Shown here: piece after piece, positions 52,451-61,533 of the stretch
How positions within the stretch are numbered: the first letter of the stretch is position 1
Layout: each line of letters starts with the position of its first letter
From: Glycomyces sp. TRM65418
GTDB lineage: Bacteria > Actinomycetota > Actinomycetes > Mycobacteriales > Micromonosporaceae
Length of the DNA stretch: 64,000 bases
NCBI RefSeq assembly: GCF_019710475.1
Contig: NZ_JAJFAX010000001.1
Span: 1,037,786-1,101,785 of the forward strand
Direction of reading: 5' to 3'
Made by a program: the position numbers and the translations under genes
The notes under the pieces: generated by a model
What the model was told of the DNA's origin: nothing
Seen by the model: the letters and a program-made list of their open reading frames with translations, nothing else
Database searches by the model: none

Positions 52451-53458
52451 GTGGCTCAAGCCTGCTCAGATACCGTCTGCACGGACACCGGACATCGTTC
52501 GCGCGCCGGCGCCGTTCTTCGCCGCATCGGCGCCTACACGGGCGTCACCCTCACCACCGTCGCGCTCGTGACCGCCTTCACCGGCACCCAGGCCGACGCG
52601 GCCGACATCGACTACACCACCGCTTCCGCCTCGGAGATCGAAGCCCACCTGGCCGACCTCGAGACCGAACGCGACGAGGCCGCCGAAGACCTCGAAGGCC
52701 TCCGGACGGAGCTCCGAACGGCTCAGGCCGTGATCGACACGGCCACCGCCGACTACGGCACCTCCGACGCGCAACTCGCCGTCGTCACCGCCGCGGTCGA
52801 ATCCGCCGAGGACGACCTCGACGCGAAGGTCACCACGCTGGTCGCCTACGCCCAGGAGCAGTCCGACAAGTACGACGAGGCGCAGGCCGCCGCCGAGGAC
52901 GCCGACCGGCTCACCGCCGACATCGAGGCGACCCGGCAGCAGGTCGAGTCCCTCGACGCGGAGATCGACGAAGCCGAGGAGGCCTACGACGAGGCCGCCG
53001 CGGCCGAGGCGGAAGCCGCCGCGGCGGCCGCAGCGGAGGCCGAGGCCCCCACCGCCTCCAGCGGCGGCTCGTCCTCCGACTCGTCGTCCGACTCCACCGC
53101 GGCCTACAGCTCCGACGCCGCGACCGCGGCGGTCGAGTTCGCCCGGAACCAGCTCGGCGAGTCCTACGTCTACGGCTCGGCCGGCCCCGACACCTGGGAC
53201 TGCTCCGGCCTGGTCAAGGGCGCCTACGCCGTCTCCGGCATCGGCCTCACCCACCAGACCAACGCGATCTGGGACGAGACCAGCGCCATCGGCCGGGACG
53301 ACCTGCGGCCGGGCGACCTGGTGTTCTACAACGGCCTGGGTCACATGGCCCTCTACATCGGCGACGGCCAGGTCATCCACGCGCCCAAGCCGGGCGACGT
53401 CGTGAAGGTCGCCGACCTCGACATGGGCATGTCGATCGACGGCTACCGCCGCGTCTGA
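52451..53458 (+). CDS. Secreted NlpC/P60 peptidoglycan endopeptidase with coiled coil
   Basis: This 335-residue cell-wall hydrolase has a signal region around residues 25-50, ending near ADAAD. A long coiled coil follows (about 58-190, heptads rich in Ala/Glu/Asp), then a Ser-rich linker (200-220) and the NlpC/P60 domain. The catalytic residues are Cys251 (WDCSGLV), His298 (LGHMALYIG) and His310 (VIHAP). It resembles RipC/CwlO-type enzymes that the FtsEX complex activates through the coiled coil. Expression appears to be governed by a CRP-type site and a c-di-AMP riboswitch. The start is GTG 52451. Confidence 0.94.
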   Translation: MAQACSDTVCTDTGHRSRAGAVLRRIGAYTGVTLTTVALVTAFTGTQADAADIDYTTASASEIEAHLADLETERDEAAEDLEGLRTELRTAQAVIDTATADYGTSDAQLAVVTAAVESAEDDLDAKVTTLVAYAQEQSDKYDEAQAAAEDADRLTADIEATRQQVESLDAEIDEAEEAYDEAAAAEAEAAAAAAAEAEAPTASSGGSSSDSSSDSTAAYSSDAATAAVEFARNQLGESYVYGSAGPDTWDCSGLVKGAYAVSGIGLTHQTNAIWDETSAIGRDDLRPGDLVFYNGLGHMALYIGDGQVIHAPKPGDVVKVADLDMGMSIDGYRRV

Positions 53459-53476
53459 CCGCCGATCGATCGGATC

Positions 53477-53518
53477 CGCTTCGGGCGGGCGTCCCCGCGG
53501 GGACGCCCGCCCGAAGCG
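53477..53518 (+). terminator. 42-bp perfect palindrome, terminator of the NlpC/P60 gene
   Basis: Two 21-bp arms meet at 53497/53498. It begins 18 bp after the stop codon. Confidence 0.82.
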
Positions 53519-53574
53519 CTGCGCAGCCGAGGCCGCCCCGACGGCCGTTCAGATCGGCGACGGGCCGCGCACGC

Positions 53575-53608
53575 GAAAGGGCCCGGGGCGTTCGCCCCGG
53601 GCCCTTTC
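53575..53608. terminator. Terminator for the convergent sigma factor gene
   Basis: A perfect 15-bp stem (53575-53589 with 53594-53608), with A residues at its left base and T residues at its right base, can act in both directions. It lies 68 bp beyond the sigma gene stop. Confidence 0.85.
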
Positions 53609-53676
53609 ACTGTTCGTCTATTCGTCTCCGGCGTCGGCGCCGTCTGCGAGACGGCGCTGCCTCAACGACGGCGCAT

Positions 53677-54627
53677 TCAAGCGGCTTCCGCCATGACCTG
53701 GTCGTTGGCCAGCTCCTTCAGACGCGCCAGCGCCTGGATCTCGAGCTGACGGATGCGCTCGCGCGACAGGTGGAACCGGTGCGCGACCTCCGTGAGCGAG
53801 TGCTCGCGGCCGTCTTCGAGCCCGTAGCGGGCCTTGACGATCCCCGCCGAGCGCTCGTCGAGGTGGTTGAGCATCATCTCGATGCGCTGGCGTTCCATCC
53901 CGGCGAGGACGACGTCCTCCGGGCTGGGCTCGTCGGAGTCGGCGACCAGGTCCCCCAGGTTGGTGTCGCCATCGTCGCCGATCGGCGTGTCCAGCGAGAC
54001 GGTGTCCTGACTCCAGCGGACGAGCTCGTTGACCCGCTCGACCGTGACGCCGAGTGCGGCGGCCACCTGGTCGGGCTCGGGGTCGCCGCCGAGCTCACGG
54101 GTGAGCTGGCGGGTGACGTTGCGCATCCGGTTGACGTCCTCGACCAGGTGCACCGGCAGGCGCACGGTGCGCTCCTGCTGGGCGATCGCCCGGCTGATGG
54201 CCTGGCGGATCCACCACGTGGCGTAGGTCGAGAACTTGAAGCCGCGCTGGTAGTCGAATTTCTCGACGGCGCGGACCAGGCCGGTGTTGCCCTCCTGGAT
54301 CAGGTCGAGCATCGGCATCCCGGAACGGACGTAGCGGCGGGCGATCGAGACGACCAATCGCAGGTTCGCCTTGATGAACTGCTCCTTCGCCCGCGCCCCG
54401 TCTTCGACCAGGCGCTTCAGCTCCTTCTCGGTGGCGTCGCCGAAGGTCTCCCCATCGCCGAGCAGGTGCTTCGCGAACAGACCCGCTTCGACTGCCTTCG
54501 CCAAGTCGACCTCGGCGGCGGCGTCGAGCAGCGGCGTCTTCGAGATCTCATGCAGGTACACACCCACAAGGTCTCGTTCCTCAGCGACCTCTTCGGTGGT
54601 GAGGGTGGGTGTTGTCGTAGTCTCCAC
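53677..54627 (-). CDS. Group 2 (SigB/Hrd-like) RNA polymerase sigma factor
   Basis: This 316-residue sigma-70 family protein has region 1.2 (DLVGVYLHEISKTPLLDAAAEV), region 2 (ANLRLVVSIARRYVRSGMPML, DLIQEGNTGLVRAVEKFD, FKFSTYATWWIRQAISRAI), region 3, and region 4 (SLTEVAHRFHLSRERIRQLE). The short N-terminus marks it as a non-essential group 2 factor rather than the principal one. GTG 54627 is nine bases from GGAGGAG. TTG 54633 would be only three bases from it. The leader contains a large hairpin. Confidence 0.93.
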   Translation of the reverse strand: METTTTPTLTTEEVAEERDLVGVYLHEISKTPLLDAAAEVDLAKAVEAGLFAKHLLGDGETFGDATEKELKRLVEDGARAKEQFIKANLRLVVSIARRYVRSGMPMLDLIQEGNTGLVRAVEKFDYQRGFKFSTYATWWIRQAISRAIAQQERTVRLPVHLVEDVNRMRNVTRQLTRELGGDPEPDQVAAALGVTVERVNELVRWSQDTVSLDTPIGDDGDTNLGDLVADSDEPSPEDVVLAGMERQRIEMMLNHLDERSAGIVKARYGLEDGREHSLTEVAHRFHLSRERIRQLEIQALARLKELANDQVMAEAA

Positions 54628-55256
54628 GCTCAAGGTCTCCTCCAGCTTCCTCGTCCCCCGACACCGCGTGAGCGGTGTACCAGTTACAACGACCGCTTCG
54701 TTGCGTGGAATTCCGTGCCCCGGTGTTCGATACGCCACGGTTACGAAACCGATGCGAACCGGTGGCCGGGCGCTTCGCAGCGGTCCGGTGCCTTCGCATC
54801 GTTTCGAGTACCCGTAATCGTCGGCTATGCTCGGTTCACGGCTCCCATCTCTCAGACGAGGGCGCCATGGCGCCATGATGTCTCTGAGACGGGGATCACC
54901 TCACCTCCGCGGAGGCCTGATGACCCGAGTCCTGGTCACGGTATCGTGTCCGGCCTGCTTCATCGCAAACCTTCAATCTCTAGGGGTACACGCGCCTTAC
55001 CTTGAAAAAGTTGAGAGATCATCTTTTTGCGGCCCGAATCACTGCGATACCGGCCGCAAAGGCGGCGACGCTCTGATACCCGCACCATAGCGGACGGTAG
55101 CGGTGACGAGCAACACCTTTCTCAGGCGTCGCCGTCCGATTCCGAACACCGCTCGTTCTCCTTCGAGTCTGCGCCTCCGCCGGGCCCCGCAGAGGCGTTC
55201 CCGGCGTCGTGCCGCGTAGATCACCCCGAGTGTCCCCTGGGCGTAGAGTTGGCCGG
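54628..55256. promoter_or_regulatory. 629-bp divergent region between the sigma factor gene and orn
   Basis: No gene or tRNA was supported. Next to the sigma gene lies an inverted repeat (54745-54758 with 54793-54805, about 13 bp with one bulge) that can form a hairpin of about 61 nt in its leader. Further out are GGCGCCATGGCGCC (54861-54874) flanked by TCTCAGA/TCTGAGA (54850-54856 and 54883-54889), and a 9-bp stem (55026-55034 with 55052-55060). The part around 54960-55030 is comparatively AT-rich. TAGAGT (55244-55249) is the orn -10 candidate. Confidence 0.55.
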
Positions 55257-55868
55257 GTGACTGAAGAACGACTAGTGTGGGTCGACTGCGAAATGACCGG
55301 CCTCGACCCGGAGACCGAAGCCCTCATCGAAATCGCCGCCCTCGTCACCGAACCGGACCTCACGCCCCTGGACGACGGCATCGACCTCGTGATCGCCTGC
55401 GACGGCGGCACGCTCGAGAACATGGGGGCGTTCGTCGCCGACATGCACGCCAAATCCGGGCTCACCGACGAGGTGCGGGCCTCGCGGATCTCCCTCGAAG
55501 AGGCCGAGGACGCGGTGCTCGAGTACGTCAAGCAGCACGTGCCCGAGGCGCGGACCGCCCCGCTGTGCGGCAACTCCATCGCCACGGACCGCACCTTCAT
55601 CGCGAAGTACATGCCGCGCCTGGACGATCACCTGCACTACCGCATGATCGACGTCTCCTCCATCAAGGAGCTCTCCCGGCGCTGGTACCCGCGCGTGTAC
55701 TACAACCAGCCCGCCAAGGGCCTGGCCCACCGCGCCCTCGCCGACATCAAGGAGAGCGTGAAGGAGCTGGAGTACTACCGGCGCACCGTGTTCGTGTCGC
55801 TCCCCGGGCCCTCCAGCGACGAGGCCAAGGCCGCCGCCGCGGCCCTCGCCGAACCGGCCGAGGACTGA
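55257..55868 (+). CDS. orn: Oligoribonuclease
   Basis: This 203-residue 3'-5' exoribonuclease of the DEDDh family degrades 2-5-nt RNAs and linear cyclic-dinucleotide products. Metal ligands are Asp10 and Glu12 in [13 protein letters not shown], and the later motifs are [11 protein letters not shown] and [18 protein letters not shown] 55257 lies seven bases after TAGAGT with no ribosome binding site, so the mRNA is predicted leaderless. tRNA-His follows on the same strand. Confidence 0.97.
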   Translation: MTEERLVWVDCEMTGLDPETEALIEIAALVTEPDLTPLDDGIDLVIACDGGTLENMGAFVADMHAKSGLTDEVRASRISLEEAEDAVLEYVKQHVPEARTAPLCGNSIATDRTFIAKYMPRLDDHLHYRMIDVSSIKELSRRWYPRVYYNQPAKGLAHRALADIKESVKELEYYRRTVFVSLPGPSSDEAKAAAAALAEPAED

Positions 55869-55889
55869 GACGGCGAACACCCAACCCCG

Positions 55890-55920
55890 TTGACGCGGAC
55901 CCGTATTGTCTCGCTATGAT
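55890..55920 (+). promoter_or_regulatory. Promoter of tRNA-His
   Basis: TTGACG (55890-55895) and TATGAT (55915-55920) are close to consensus with a 19-bp spacer. They lie 40 bp before the tRNA. Confidence 0.6.
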
Positions 55921-55960
55921 TGTCGCCGGTCCCGGGGTTTCCCCGTGAAGACCGATCTTG

Positions 55961-56036
55961 GTGGTCGTAGCTCAGCTGGTAGAGCACTCGGTTGTGGTCC
56001 GAGAGGTCGCGGGTTCAAAACCCGTCGATCACCCCA
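55961..56036 (+). tRNA. tRNA-His (anticodon GTG)
   Basis: The cloverleaf is complete. The acceptor arm is GTGGTCG with CGATCAC, the D arm contains AGCTCAGCTGGTAGAGC, and the anticodon stem CGG/CCG encloses TTGTGGT with anticodon GTG. The T arm is CGGGTTCAAAACCCG. The base before it (55960) is G, as required for the G-1 residue of tRNA-His, and CCA is encoded (56034-56036). Confidence 0.97.
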
Positions 56037-56041
56037 AGGAG

Positions 56042-56071
56042 AAAGCCTCGCGGCACTGCCGCGAGGCTTTT
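56042..56071. terminator. Bidirectional intrinsic terminator after tRNA-His
   Basis: A 13-bp stem (56042-56054 with 56058-56070), loop ACT, is flanked by A and T runs. It also serves the convergent DUF1707 gene ending at 56085. Confidence 0.92.
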
Positions 56072-56084
56072 CGCCTCTCCGGGG

Positions 56085-56558
56085 TCAGCGACCGTTCCGC
56101 TTGCGGCGCATCCGCTCCCGGCGTTTGCGCTCCTCCGCCGGGCGCATGATCGTCCGCTCCGCGCCGGTGAGGCACAGCGCCACCACGACCAGCGGGACCA
56201 CGACCCAGACCGGCCAGAAGTAGACCGGCCCGACCGTGAAGAGCAGGATCAGCCAGATGCCGAGGTTGATGCCGATCGGGATCGAGATCCCGAACCACAG
56301 CCACTTGACCCAGTCCGGCGAACCGAGTTTCTCGGGCTCCTGGGCGTCCACGATCTTCTGGTAGGCCGGGAGGTCGGTCAGGACCGCCTCGGCGTCCCCG
56401 ACGGTCTTCGCAGTCATGAGGACGTCGACGCGCTTCTCGTACTCGTCGAGGTCGATGTAGCCCTGATCCACGGCGCTGCGCAGGATCTCGGTCAGGGCCG
56501 AGCGTTCGGCGTTGCCGAGGCGCGTCTCGCGGTCGCCGAACCGTTCGAGTGAGGACAT
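56085..56558 (-). CDS. DUF1707 membrane protein (first)
   Basis: This 157-residue protein has an N-terminal DUF1707 domain (RLGNAERSALTEILRSAVDQ...YEKRVDVLMTAKTVGDAEAVLTDLP). This SHOCT-like module is found in many actinobacterial membrane proteins. Two closely spaced membrane helices (about 88-108 and 113-133) and a very basic tail (ERKRRERMRRKR) follow. The function is unknown. A paralogous gene lies immediately upstream. Confidence 0.87.
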   Translation of the reverse strand: MSSLERFGDRETRLGNAERSALTEILRSAVDQGYIDLDEYEKRVDVLMTAKTVGDAEAVLTDLPAYQKIVDAQEPEKLGSPDWVKWLWFGISIPIGINLGIWLILLFTVGPVYFWPVWVVVPLVVVALCLTGAERTIMRPAEERKRRERMRRKRNGR

Positions 56559-56593
56559 TCGGGGGGGCTCCTTGGAAGACGGGGACGGTGCGA

Positions 56594-57061
56594 TCAGCGG
56601 CCGCGGTTGACCAGCTGCACGAACGTGGCGATGGACAGGCCCATGATCGGCCAGATCGGCCAGAAGCCGCCGAAGTCGCCCGAGGAGATGGCGCCGGCGA
56701 GCCAGATCATGGTGCAGATGCCGCCGACGACGATGAGGGCCCTGAGCGCGGGCATCCCGTGCATCCAGTCGCCGCCGTGCCAGGAGTGGCCCGATCGCGG
56801 CGCCGCGTTCTCGCGGGGGGCGTCGGCGTCCGCCGGTGCGCGGTCGCCCACGGCGACCTCGCCTTCCTTCGGGCGGCCGCCGGGCAGGTCCTCGAAGATG
56901 AGGTCGAGCTCGGCGTTGGTCTTCGCCTCGTACGCGCCCTTGGCGCGCTCGTCGAACTCCACGAGATCGATGCGCCCCTCGTCGAGGGCGGCCTGCAGCT
57001 GCTGGATCGCCTTGTCGCGGTCGGCGTTCGAGATCCGCAGCTTGCCGTGGTCGTCGGTCAC
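56594..57061 (-). CDS. DUF1707 membrane protein (second)
   Basis: This 155-residue paralogue has the same N-terminal DUF1707 domain (LRISNADRDKAIQQLQAALDEGRI...AKTNAELDLIFEDLPGG). A polar linker with several His and Trp (about 78-100) and two membrane helices follow. GTG 57061 was preferred because CATAAT (57068-57073) lies six bases upstream. A GTG two codons earlier would touch this hexamer. The function is unknown. Confidence 0.85.
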   Translation of the reverse strand: MTDDHGKLRISNADRDKAIQQLQAALDEGRIDLVEFDERAKGAYEAKTNAELDLIFEDLPGGRPKEGEVAVGDRAPADADAPRENAAPRSGHSWHGGDWMHGMPALRALIVVGGICTMIWLAGAISSGDFGGFWPIWPIMGLSIATFVQLVNRGR

Positions 57062-57083
57062 GACCACATTATGTCATCGGGTG

Positions 57084-57935
57084 TCACAGGGCGCGAGCCG
57101 CGCTCGCGGCCGCGTCGCCGAGCCGCTCGACGCCGCCGTCGGGGGCCGTGAGGACCCAGACGCCGTCCTCGAGCAGCGCGATCGTGTGCTCCACGTGCGC
57201 CGCGACCGAGCCGTCCTCGGTCACGATCGTCCAGCCGTCGGCCAGCTCCGCCGTCTCGTCCGAGCCGAGCGTGATCATCGGCTCGATCGCCAGGGCCATG
57301 CCCGGACGCAGCTTGGGACCCTCACCGGGGCGGCCGTAGTTGAGGATGTGCGGGTCCTGGTGCATCTCGGTGCCGATGCCGTGCCCGCCGAAGCCGGTCA
57401 CGATGCCGTACTCCCGGCCGTGCTCGGCGCCGGAGCGCTCCACCGACTGCTCGATCGCGTGCGAGATGCCGCCGAGGCGCTTCGCGGAGGCGGCGGCTTC
57501 GATCCCGGCCCACATGGAGGCCTCGCAGGCCTCGCGCAGGGCCGTCAGCTCCGGGGCGACGGTCCCGATCTCGATCGTGATGGCCGCGTCCCCGTGCCAG
57601 CCGTCGACGATCGCGCCCACGTCGACCGACAGGAGGTCGCCGTCCTTGAGGACCGCGTCCTTCGACGGGATCGCGTGGACGACCTGCTCGTTCACCGAAG
57701 AGCAGATCGAGGCCGGGTAGGGCCCGAAGCCGATGTCGTAGCCCTTGAACGAGGGCGTCGCCCCGCAGTCGCGGATGACCTTCTCCGCGATGCGGTCGAG
57801 TTCCGCCGTCGACACGCCAGGACCGGCGGACTCGCGCATGGCCTGGTGGACCTCGGCCACGACGAGCCCGGCGGCTCGCATCTGCCGGATCTGCTCGGAC
57901 GTCTTGTACTGGATGCGCTGGCGGCGGCGGAACAC
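57084..57935 (-). CDS. map: Methionine aminopeptidase, type I
   Basis: This 283-residue metalloenzyme removes the initiator methionine. Metal-binding segments are visible: LLSVDVGAIVDGWHGDAAITI (two Asp), GHGIGTEMHQDPHI (His), MALAIEPMIT (Glu) and VAAHVEHTIALLEDG (Glu). It starts nine bases after adk ends, in the conserved secY-adk-map order. The usual downstream infA-rpmJ-rpsM genes do not follow on this strand. The DUF1707 genes do. Confidence 0.96.
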   Translation of the reverse strand: MFRRRQRIQYKTSEQIRQMRAAGLVVAEVHQAMRESAGPGVSTAELDRIAEKVIRDCGATPSFKGYDIGFGPYPASICSSVNEQVVHAIPSKDAVLKDGDLLSVDVGAIVDGWHGDAAITIEIGTVAPELTALREACEASMWAGIEAAASAKRLGGISHAIEQSVERSGAEHGREYGIVTGFGGHGIGTEMHQDPHILNYGRPGEGPKLRPGMALAIEPMITLGSDETAELADGWTIVTEDGSVAAHVEHTIALLEDGVWVLTAPDGGVERLGDAAASAARAL

Positions 57936-57944
57936 GACGGGGGG

Positions 57945-58580
57945 TTACTCTCCGGCGCCGATGGCGGCCAAGGCGCGCTCGGTCACCTCGGGCACCTCGC
58001 CGATGGCGTCGATCTTGACGAGCTTGCCCTGGGCCTCGTAGTAGCCGATCAGCGGCGCGGTCTGCTCCGCGTAGACCTTGAGGCGGTTCTTGATCGTCTC
58101 GGGCCGGTCGTCGGAGCGCTGGTACAGGTCCTCCGAGTCGGGATCCGCGGGCGGGTCGAACTCGAGGTGGTAGACCTTGCCGGTCGACTTGGAGACGCGG
58201 CGGCCCGACAGGCGGCGCACGACCTCCTCGTCGCTGGCGGTCAGCTCCAGGGCCAGATCCAGGGAGAGGCCGGCCTGGTCGAGGACGCCGTCCAGGACCT
58301 TGGCCTGCTCGGTGTTGCGCGGGTACCCGTCGAGGAGGAAGCCGTCCTTGGCGTCGTCCTGGTCCAGGCGGTCCGCGACCATCTCGTTCGTGACCTCGTC
58401 CGGGACCAGATCGCCGGCGTCCATGTACTCCTTGGCCTTGAGGCCCAGCGGGGTGCCGCCGGAGACGTTGGCGCGGAAGATGTCACCGGTGGAGATCTTG
58501 GGAACGCCGAGCCGCTCGGCGATGATCTCCGCCTGGGTTCCCTTGCCGGCCCCGGGTGGGCCTACCAGTACCAGTCGCAA
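57945..58580 (-). CDS. adk: Adenylate kinase
   Basis: This 211-residue enzyme interconverts ATP, AMP and ADP. The P-loop is [12 protein letters not shown], followed by [25 protein letters not shown] and the LID domain ([19 protein letters not shown]). The LID lacks the four zinc cysteines. [13 protein letters not shown] completes the family pattern. It lies 43 bp after secY. Confidence 0.98.
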   Translation of the reverse strand: MRLVLVGPPGAGKGTQAEIIAERLGVPKISTGDIFRANVSGGTPLGLKAKEYMDAGDLVPDEVTNEMVADRLDQDDAKDGFLLDGYPRNTEQAKVLDGVLDQAGLSLDLALELTASDEEVVRRLSGRRVSKSTGKVYHLEFDPPADPDSEDLYQRSDDRPETIKNRLKVYAEQTAPLIGYYEAQGKLVKIDAIGEVPEVTERALAAIGAGE

Positions 58581-58623
58581 CGTTGTTCCTCCCGTGTGGT
58601 CCCTCTATGAAGATGTTCCTGCG

Positions 58624-59961
58624 TCAGCGGAGGAAACCTTCGTAGTGGCGCTGCATCAGCTGGGACTCGATCTGCTTGACCGACTCCAGGCCGACGCCCA
58701 CCATGATCAGCACCGAGGTGCCGCCGAACGCGAACTGTGCGAACAGCTGCTGGTTACCGAACGCGATGATGGCCAGATTGGGAAGGATAGCGATCGCGGC
58801 GAGGTAAAGCGAGCCCGGGAAGGTCAGGCGTGACAGGACTCGCTGCAAGTAGGTCGCGGTGGGGTTGCCCGGGCGCACGCCCGGGATGAACCCGCCGGCC
58901 TTCTTCATGTTCTCGGCGACGTCGTCCACCTTGAAGGTGATCGAGACGTAGAAGTACGTGAAGAAGATGATCAGGAGGGCGTAGAGCGTGATGTACACCC
59001 ACGAGCCCTGGTTGAGCAGGTAGCGGTCGATGAAGCTGACCCACTGCGAGTCGCTGTTCTGGTTGAGCTGGCGGAACAGCGTCGGGATGTATAGCAGCGA
59101 GGACCCGAAGATCACGGGCACGACGCCGGCCTGGTTCACCTTGAGCGGGATGTAGGTCGAGGTGCCGCCGTACATCCGGCGGCCCACCATCTTCTTGGCG
59201 TACTGCACCGGGATGCGCCGCTGCGACTGCTCGATGAAGATGACCGCGACCATGATCGCCAGGCACAGGCCCACGATGACGGCGAACATGAACCAGCCCT
59301 CGGACTCCTGGAGGGACCAGAACTGGCCCGGCATCTGCGCCGCGATGGACGCGAAGATCAGGAGGCTCATGCCGTTGCCGACGCCGCGCTCGGTGATCTG
59401 CTCGCCGAACCACATGATGATCGCGGTGCCCGCGACCATGACGGCGACGACCGTGACGATGGTCATCCAGTACGGGATGTTCGCGTCGGAGTTCGACAGG
59501 TCGGGGAGGATCGGGGTCGGGCACTCGGCGTTGAACAGAATGCCCGAGCGCGCCAGCGCGATGTAGCCGGAGGCCTGGAGCAGGGCGAGGCCCAGCGTCA
59601 GGTACCGCGTGTACTGGGTGATCTTGACCTGGCCCGGCTGGCCCTCCTTGCGGAGCTGCTCCAACCGCGGGATCACGACCGTCAACAGCTGCATGATGAT
59701 CGACGCGGTGATGTACGGCATGACGCCGAGCGCGAAGACCGACAGCTGGAGGAGCGCTCCACCGGTGAAGAGGTTCAGGAGGCCGAAGACGCCCTGTTCA
59801 TCCGTCGGCTGGAGGTTGAGGCAGGTCTGCACCGCCGCGTAGTCCACGCCGGGACTGGGCATCTGCGCACCGAGACGATACAGTCCGATGATCATCAAGG
59901 TGAACAGGATCTTCTTGCGCAGATCGGGGGTCCGAAACGCGCTGATGAAGGCGGAGAGCAA
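58624..59961 (-). CDS. secY: Preprotein translocase subunit SecY
   Basis: This 445-residue channel protein of the Sec system has ten membrane helices. Recognisable are ILFTLMIIGLYRLGAQMPSPG, the plug and TM2 region (LSVFALGVMPYITASIIMQLL), LIFASIAAQMPGQF and the C-terminal cytoplasmic tail QIESQLMQRHYEGFLR. The start is TTG 59961 with AGGAGG seven bases upstream. A strong hairpin separates it from rplO, so secY-adk-map probably has its own promoter. Confidence 0.98.
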   Translation of the reverse strand: MLSAFISAFRTPDLRKKILFTLMIIGLYRLGAQMPSPGVDYAAVQTCLNLQPTDEQGVFGLLNLFTGGALLQLSVFALGVMPYITASIIMQLLTVVIPRLEQLRKEGQPGQVKITQYTRYLTLGLALLQASGYIALARSGILFNAECPTPILPDLSNSDANIPYWMTIVTVVAVMVAGTAIIMWFGEQITERGVGNGMSLLIFASIAAQMPGQFWSLQESEGWFMFAVIVGLCLAIMVAVIFIEQSQRRIPVQYAKKMVGRRMYGGTSTYIPLKVNQAGVVPVIFGSSLLYIPTLFRQLNQNSDSQWVSFIDRYLLNQGSWVYITLYALLIIFFTYFYVSITFKVDDVAENMKKAGGFIPGVRPGNPTATYLQRVLSRLTFPGSLYLAAIAILPNLAIIAFGNQQLFAQFAFGGTSVLIMVGVGLESVKQIESQLMQRHYEGFLR

Positions 59962-60155
59962 TGCGGTTCCTCCTGAACAAGACCCCCTGGCGGGGCCCGT
60001 GGGGCTAGCTCCGTCGGATCACGGTGCAGGCCTTTGTAACCAGTGGGCGTGTGTAGTTCGTAGCGAGAGCGTCACACGCCCGAGGAAGACGGTGGTGCTC
60101 GCCATGGGAGCCTAGCAGGCGCAATCGGACGCAGAGTATTCGGCATTCACCATGA

Positions 60156-60189
60156 CGAAACGGGCCGGAGTTCCCTCCGGCCCGTTTCG
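60156..60189 (-). terminator. Terminator between rplO and secY
   Basis: A perfect 15-bp stem (60156-60170 with 60175-60189) with a four-base loop lies 33 bp after rplO. The stem base carries A and T residues. Confidence 0.82.
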
Positions 60190-60222
60190 CAGATCAGGTG
60201 TTCGTCCTGGTGAGGCTTTCGG

Positions 60223-60696
60223 CTATTCGCCGAGCGCCTCACCGGTCTTCTTGTCCACCACGACGGCGGTGCCGCCGGCGGCGGTGATCTTGGTGAAGGC
60301 GGAGGACGAGAAGGCGTGCGCCTTCAGGTCGAACTTGACGCCTTCGAGCTCGCCCGAACCGAGGACCTTGATGAGCTCCTTCTTGTTCAGGACGCCCGCC
60401 TCGATCAGCTGCTCGGGGCCGACCTCGCCGCCCTCGGGGAAGAGCTCCACGAGGCGGTCGAGGTTGACGACCTGGTACACGAGCTTGTTGTGCGGCTTGA
60501 AGCCCTTGAGCTTCGGCAGACGCACCTGGAGCGGCATCTGGCCGCCCTCGAAGCCGGCCTTGACGTTCTTGCGGGCCTTGGTGCCCTTGGTGCCGCGACC
60601 GGCGGTCTTGCCCTTGGAGCCCTCACCGCGACCCACGCGGGTCTTGGCCTTCTTGGCGCCGGGGGCCGGCTGCAGGTCATGAATGCGAATAGCCAT
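60223..60696 (-). CDS. rplO: 50S ribosomal protein L15
   Basis: This 157-residue late-assembly protein of the large subunit has a basic Gly-rich N-terminus ([21 protein letters not shown]), then [19 protein letters not shown] and the globular domain ([19 protein letters not shown]). It is two bases from rpmD within the spc cluster and is followed by a terminator. Confidence 0.98.
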   Translation of the reverse strand: MAIRIHDLQPAPGAKKAKTRVGRGEGSKGKTAGRGTKGTKARKNVKAGFEGGQMPLQVRLPKLKGFKPHNKLVYQVVNLDRLVELFPEGGEVGPEQLIEAGVLNKKELIKVLGSGELEGVKFDLKAHAFSSSAFTKITAAGGTAVVVDKKTGEALGE

Positions 60697-60698
60697 GA

Positions 60699-60881
60699 CT
60701 ACTCAACCTCCTCGACATCGACCAGGTGGCGGACACGGTGGACCATGCCGCGGAACTCCGGGCGGTCTTCCTTGAAGACGGTCTGGCCGATCTTGCGGAG
60801 GCCGAGCGTCTGGATGGTGGCGCGGGTCTTCGGCTTCTCGCCGATGACCGACTTGTGCTGGGTGATCTTCAAACGTGGCAT
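60699..60881 (-). CDS. rpmD: 50S ribosomal protein L30
   Basis: This 60-residue protein has the L30 pattern [20 protein letters not shown]...[10 protein letters not shown] and [15 protein letters not shown] 60881 follows rpsE by ten bases. The order rpsE-rpmD-rplO is that of the spc operon. Confidence 0.97.
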   Translation of the reverse strand: MPRLKITQHKSVIGEKPKTRATIQTLGLRKIGQTVFKEDRPEFRGMVHRVRHLVDVEEVE

Positions 60882-60891
60882 GTCGATCCCC

Positions 60892-61533
60892 CTACGCCTT
60901 CGCGGCCTGGGCGGCTTCGGCGCGGGCGCGCAGCAGGCCCTGAGGAGCGATGTCCTCCAGCGCCATGCCGCGGCGGGCCGCGACGGCCTCCGGGGACTCG
61001 AGGCCCTTGAGCGCGGCCACCGTCGCGTGGACGATGTTGATCGCGTTCGAGGAGCCCAGGGACTTCGACAGGATGTCGTGGATGCCGGCGCATTCGAGCA
61101 CGGCGCGCACGGGACCGCCCGCGATGACACCGGTACCCGAGGAGGCGGGCTTCAGGAGCACCTTGCCGGCCGCGTCCTCGCCGAAGACCTCGTGCGGAAT
61201 GGTGCCGCCGATGCGGGGAACCGTGAAGAAGTTCTTCTTGGCCTCCTCGACGCCCTTGGCGATGGCCGCGGGGACTTCCTTGGCCTTGCCGTAGCCGACA
61301 CCGACGTTGCCCGCGCCGTCGCCGACCACCACGAGGGCGGTGAAGGCGAAGCGCCGGCCGCCCTTGACGACCTTGGCGACGCGGTTGATGGTGACGACGC
61401 GCTCGATGTGCGGGGACTTCTCGGCGCGGTCGCGACCGCGACCGCCCTCGCGTCCACCGCGGCCGCCGCGACCGCCGCGGCGGTCGCCGCCGCCGTCCCG
61501 GCTGCCACCGGCAGCTTGCTGTTGATCAGCCAC
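60892..61533 (-). CDS. rpsE: 30S ribosomal protein S5
   Basis: This 213-residue protein has an N-terminal Gly/Arg-rich extension of about 45 residues, common in actinobacteria. The S5 domain follows ([63 protein letters not shown]). GTG 61533 has AAAGGA upstream. The expected upstream neighbour rplR is absent. Instead an 18-bp palindrome (61563-61580), a terminator and a glycosidase gene follow. Confidence 0.97.
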   Translation of the reverse strand: MADQQQAAGGSRDGGGDRRGGRGGRGGREGGRGRDRAEKSPHIERVVTINRVAKVVKGGRRFAFTALVVVGDGAGNVGVGYGKAKEVPAAIAKGVEEAKKNFFTVPRIGGTIPHEVFGEDAAGKVLLKPASSGTGVIAGGPVRAVLECAGIHDILSKSLGSSNAINIVHATVAALKGLESPEAVAARRGMALEDIAPQGLLRARAEAAQAAKA

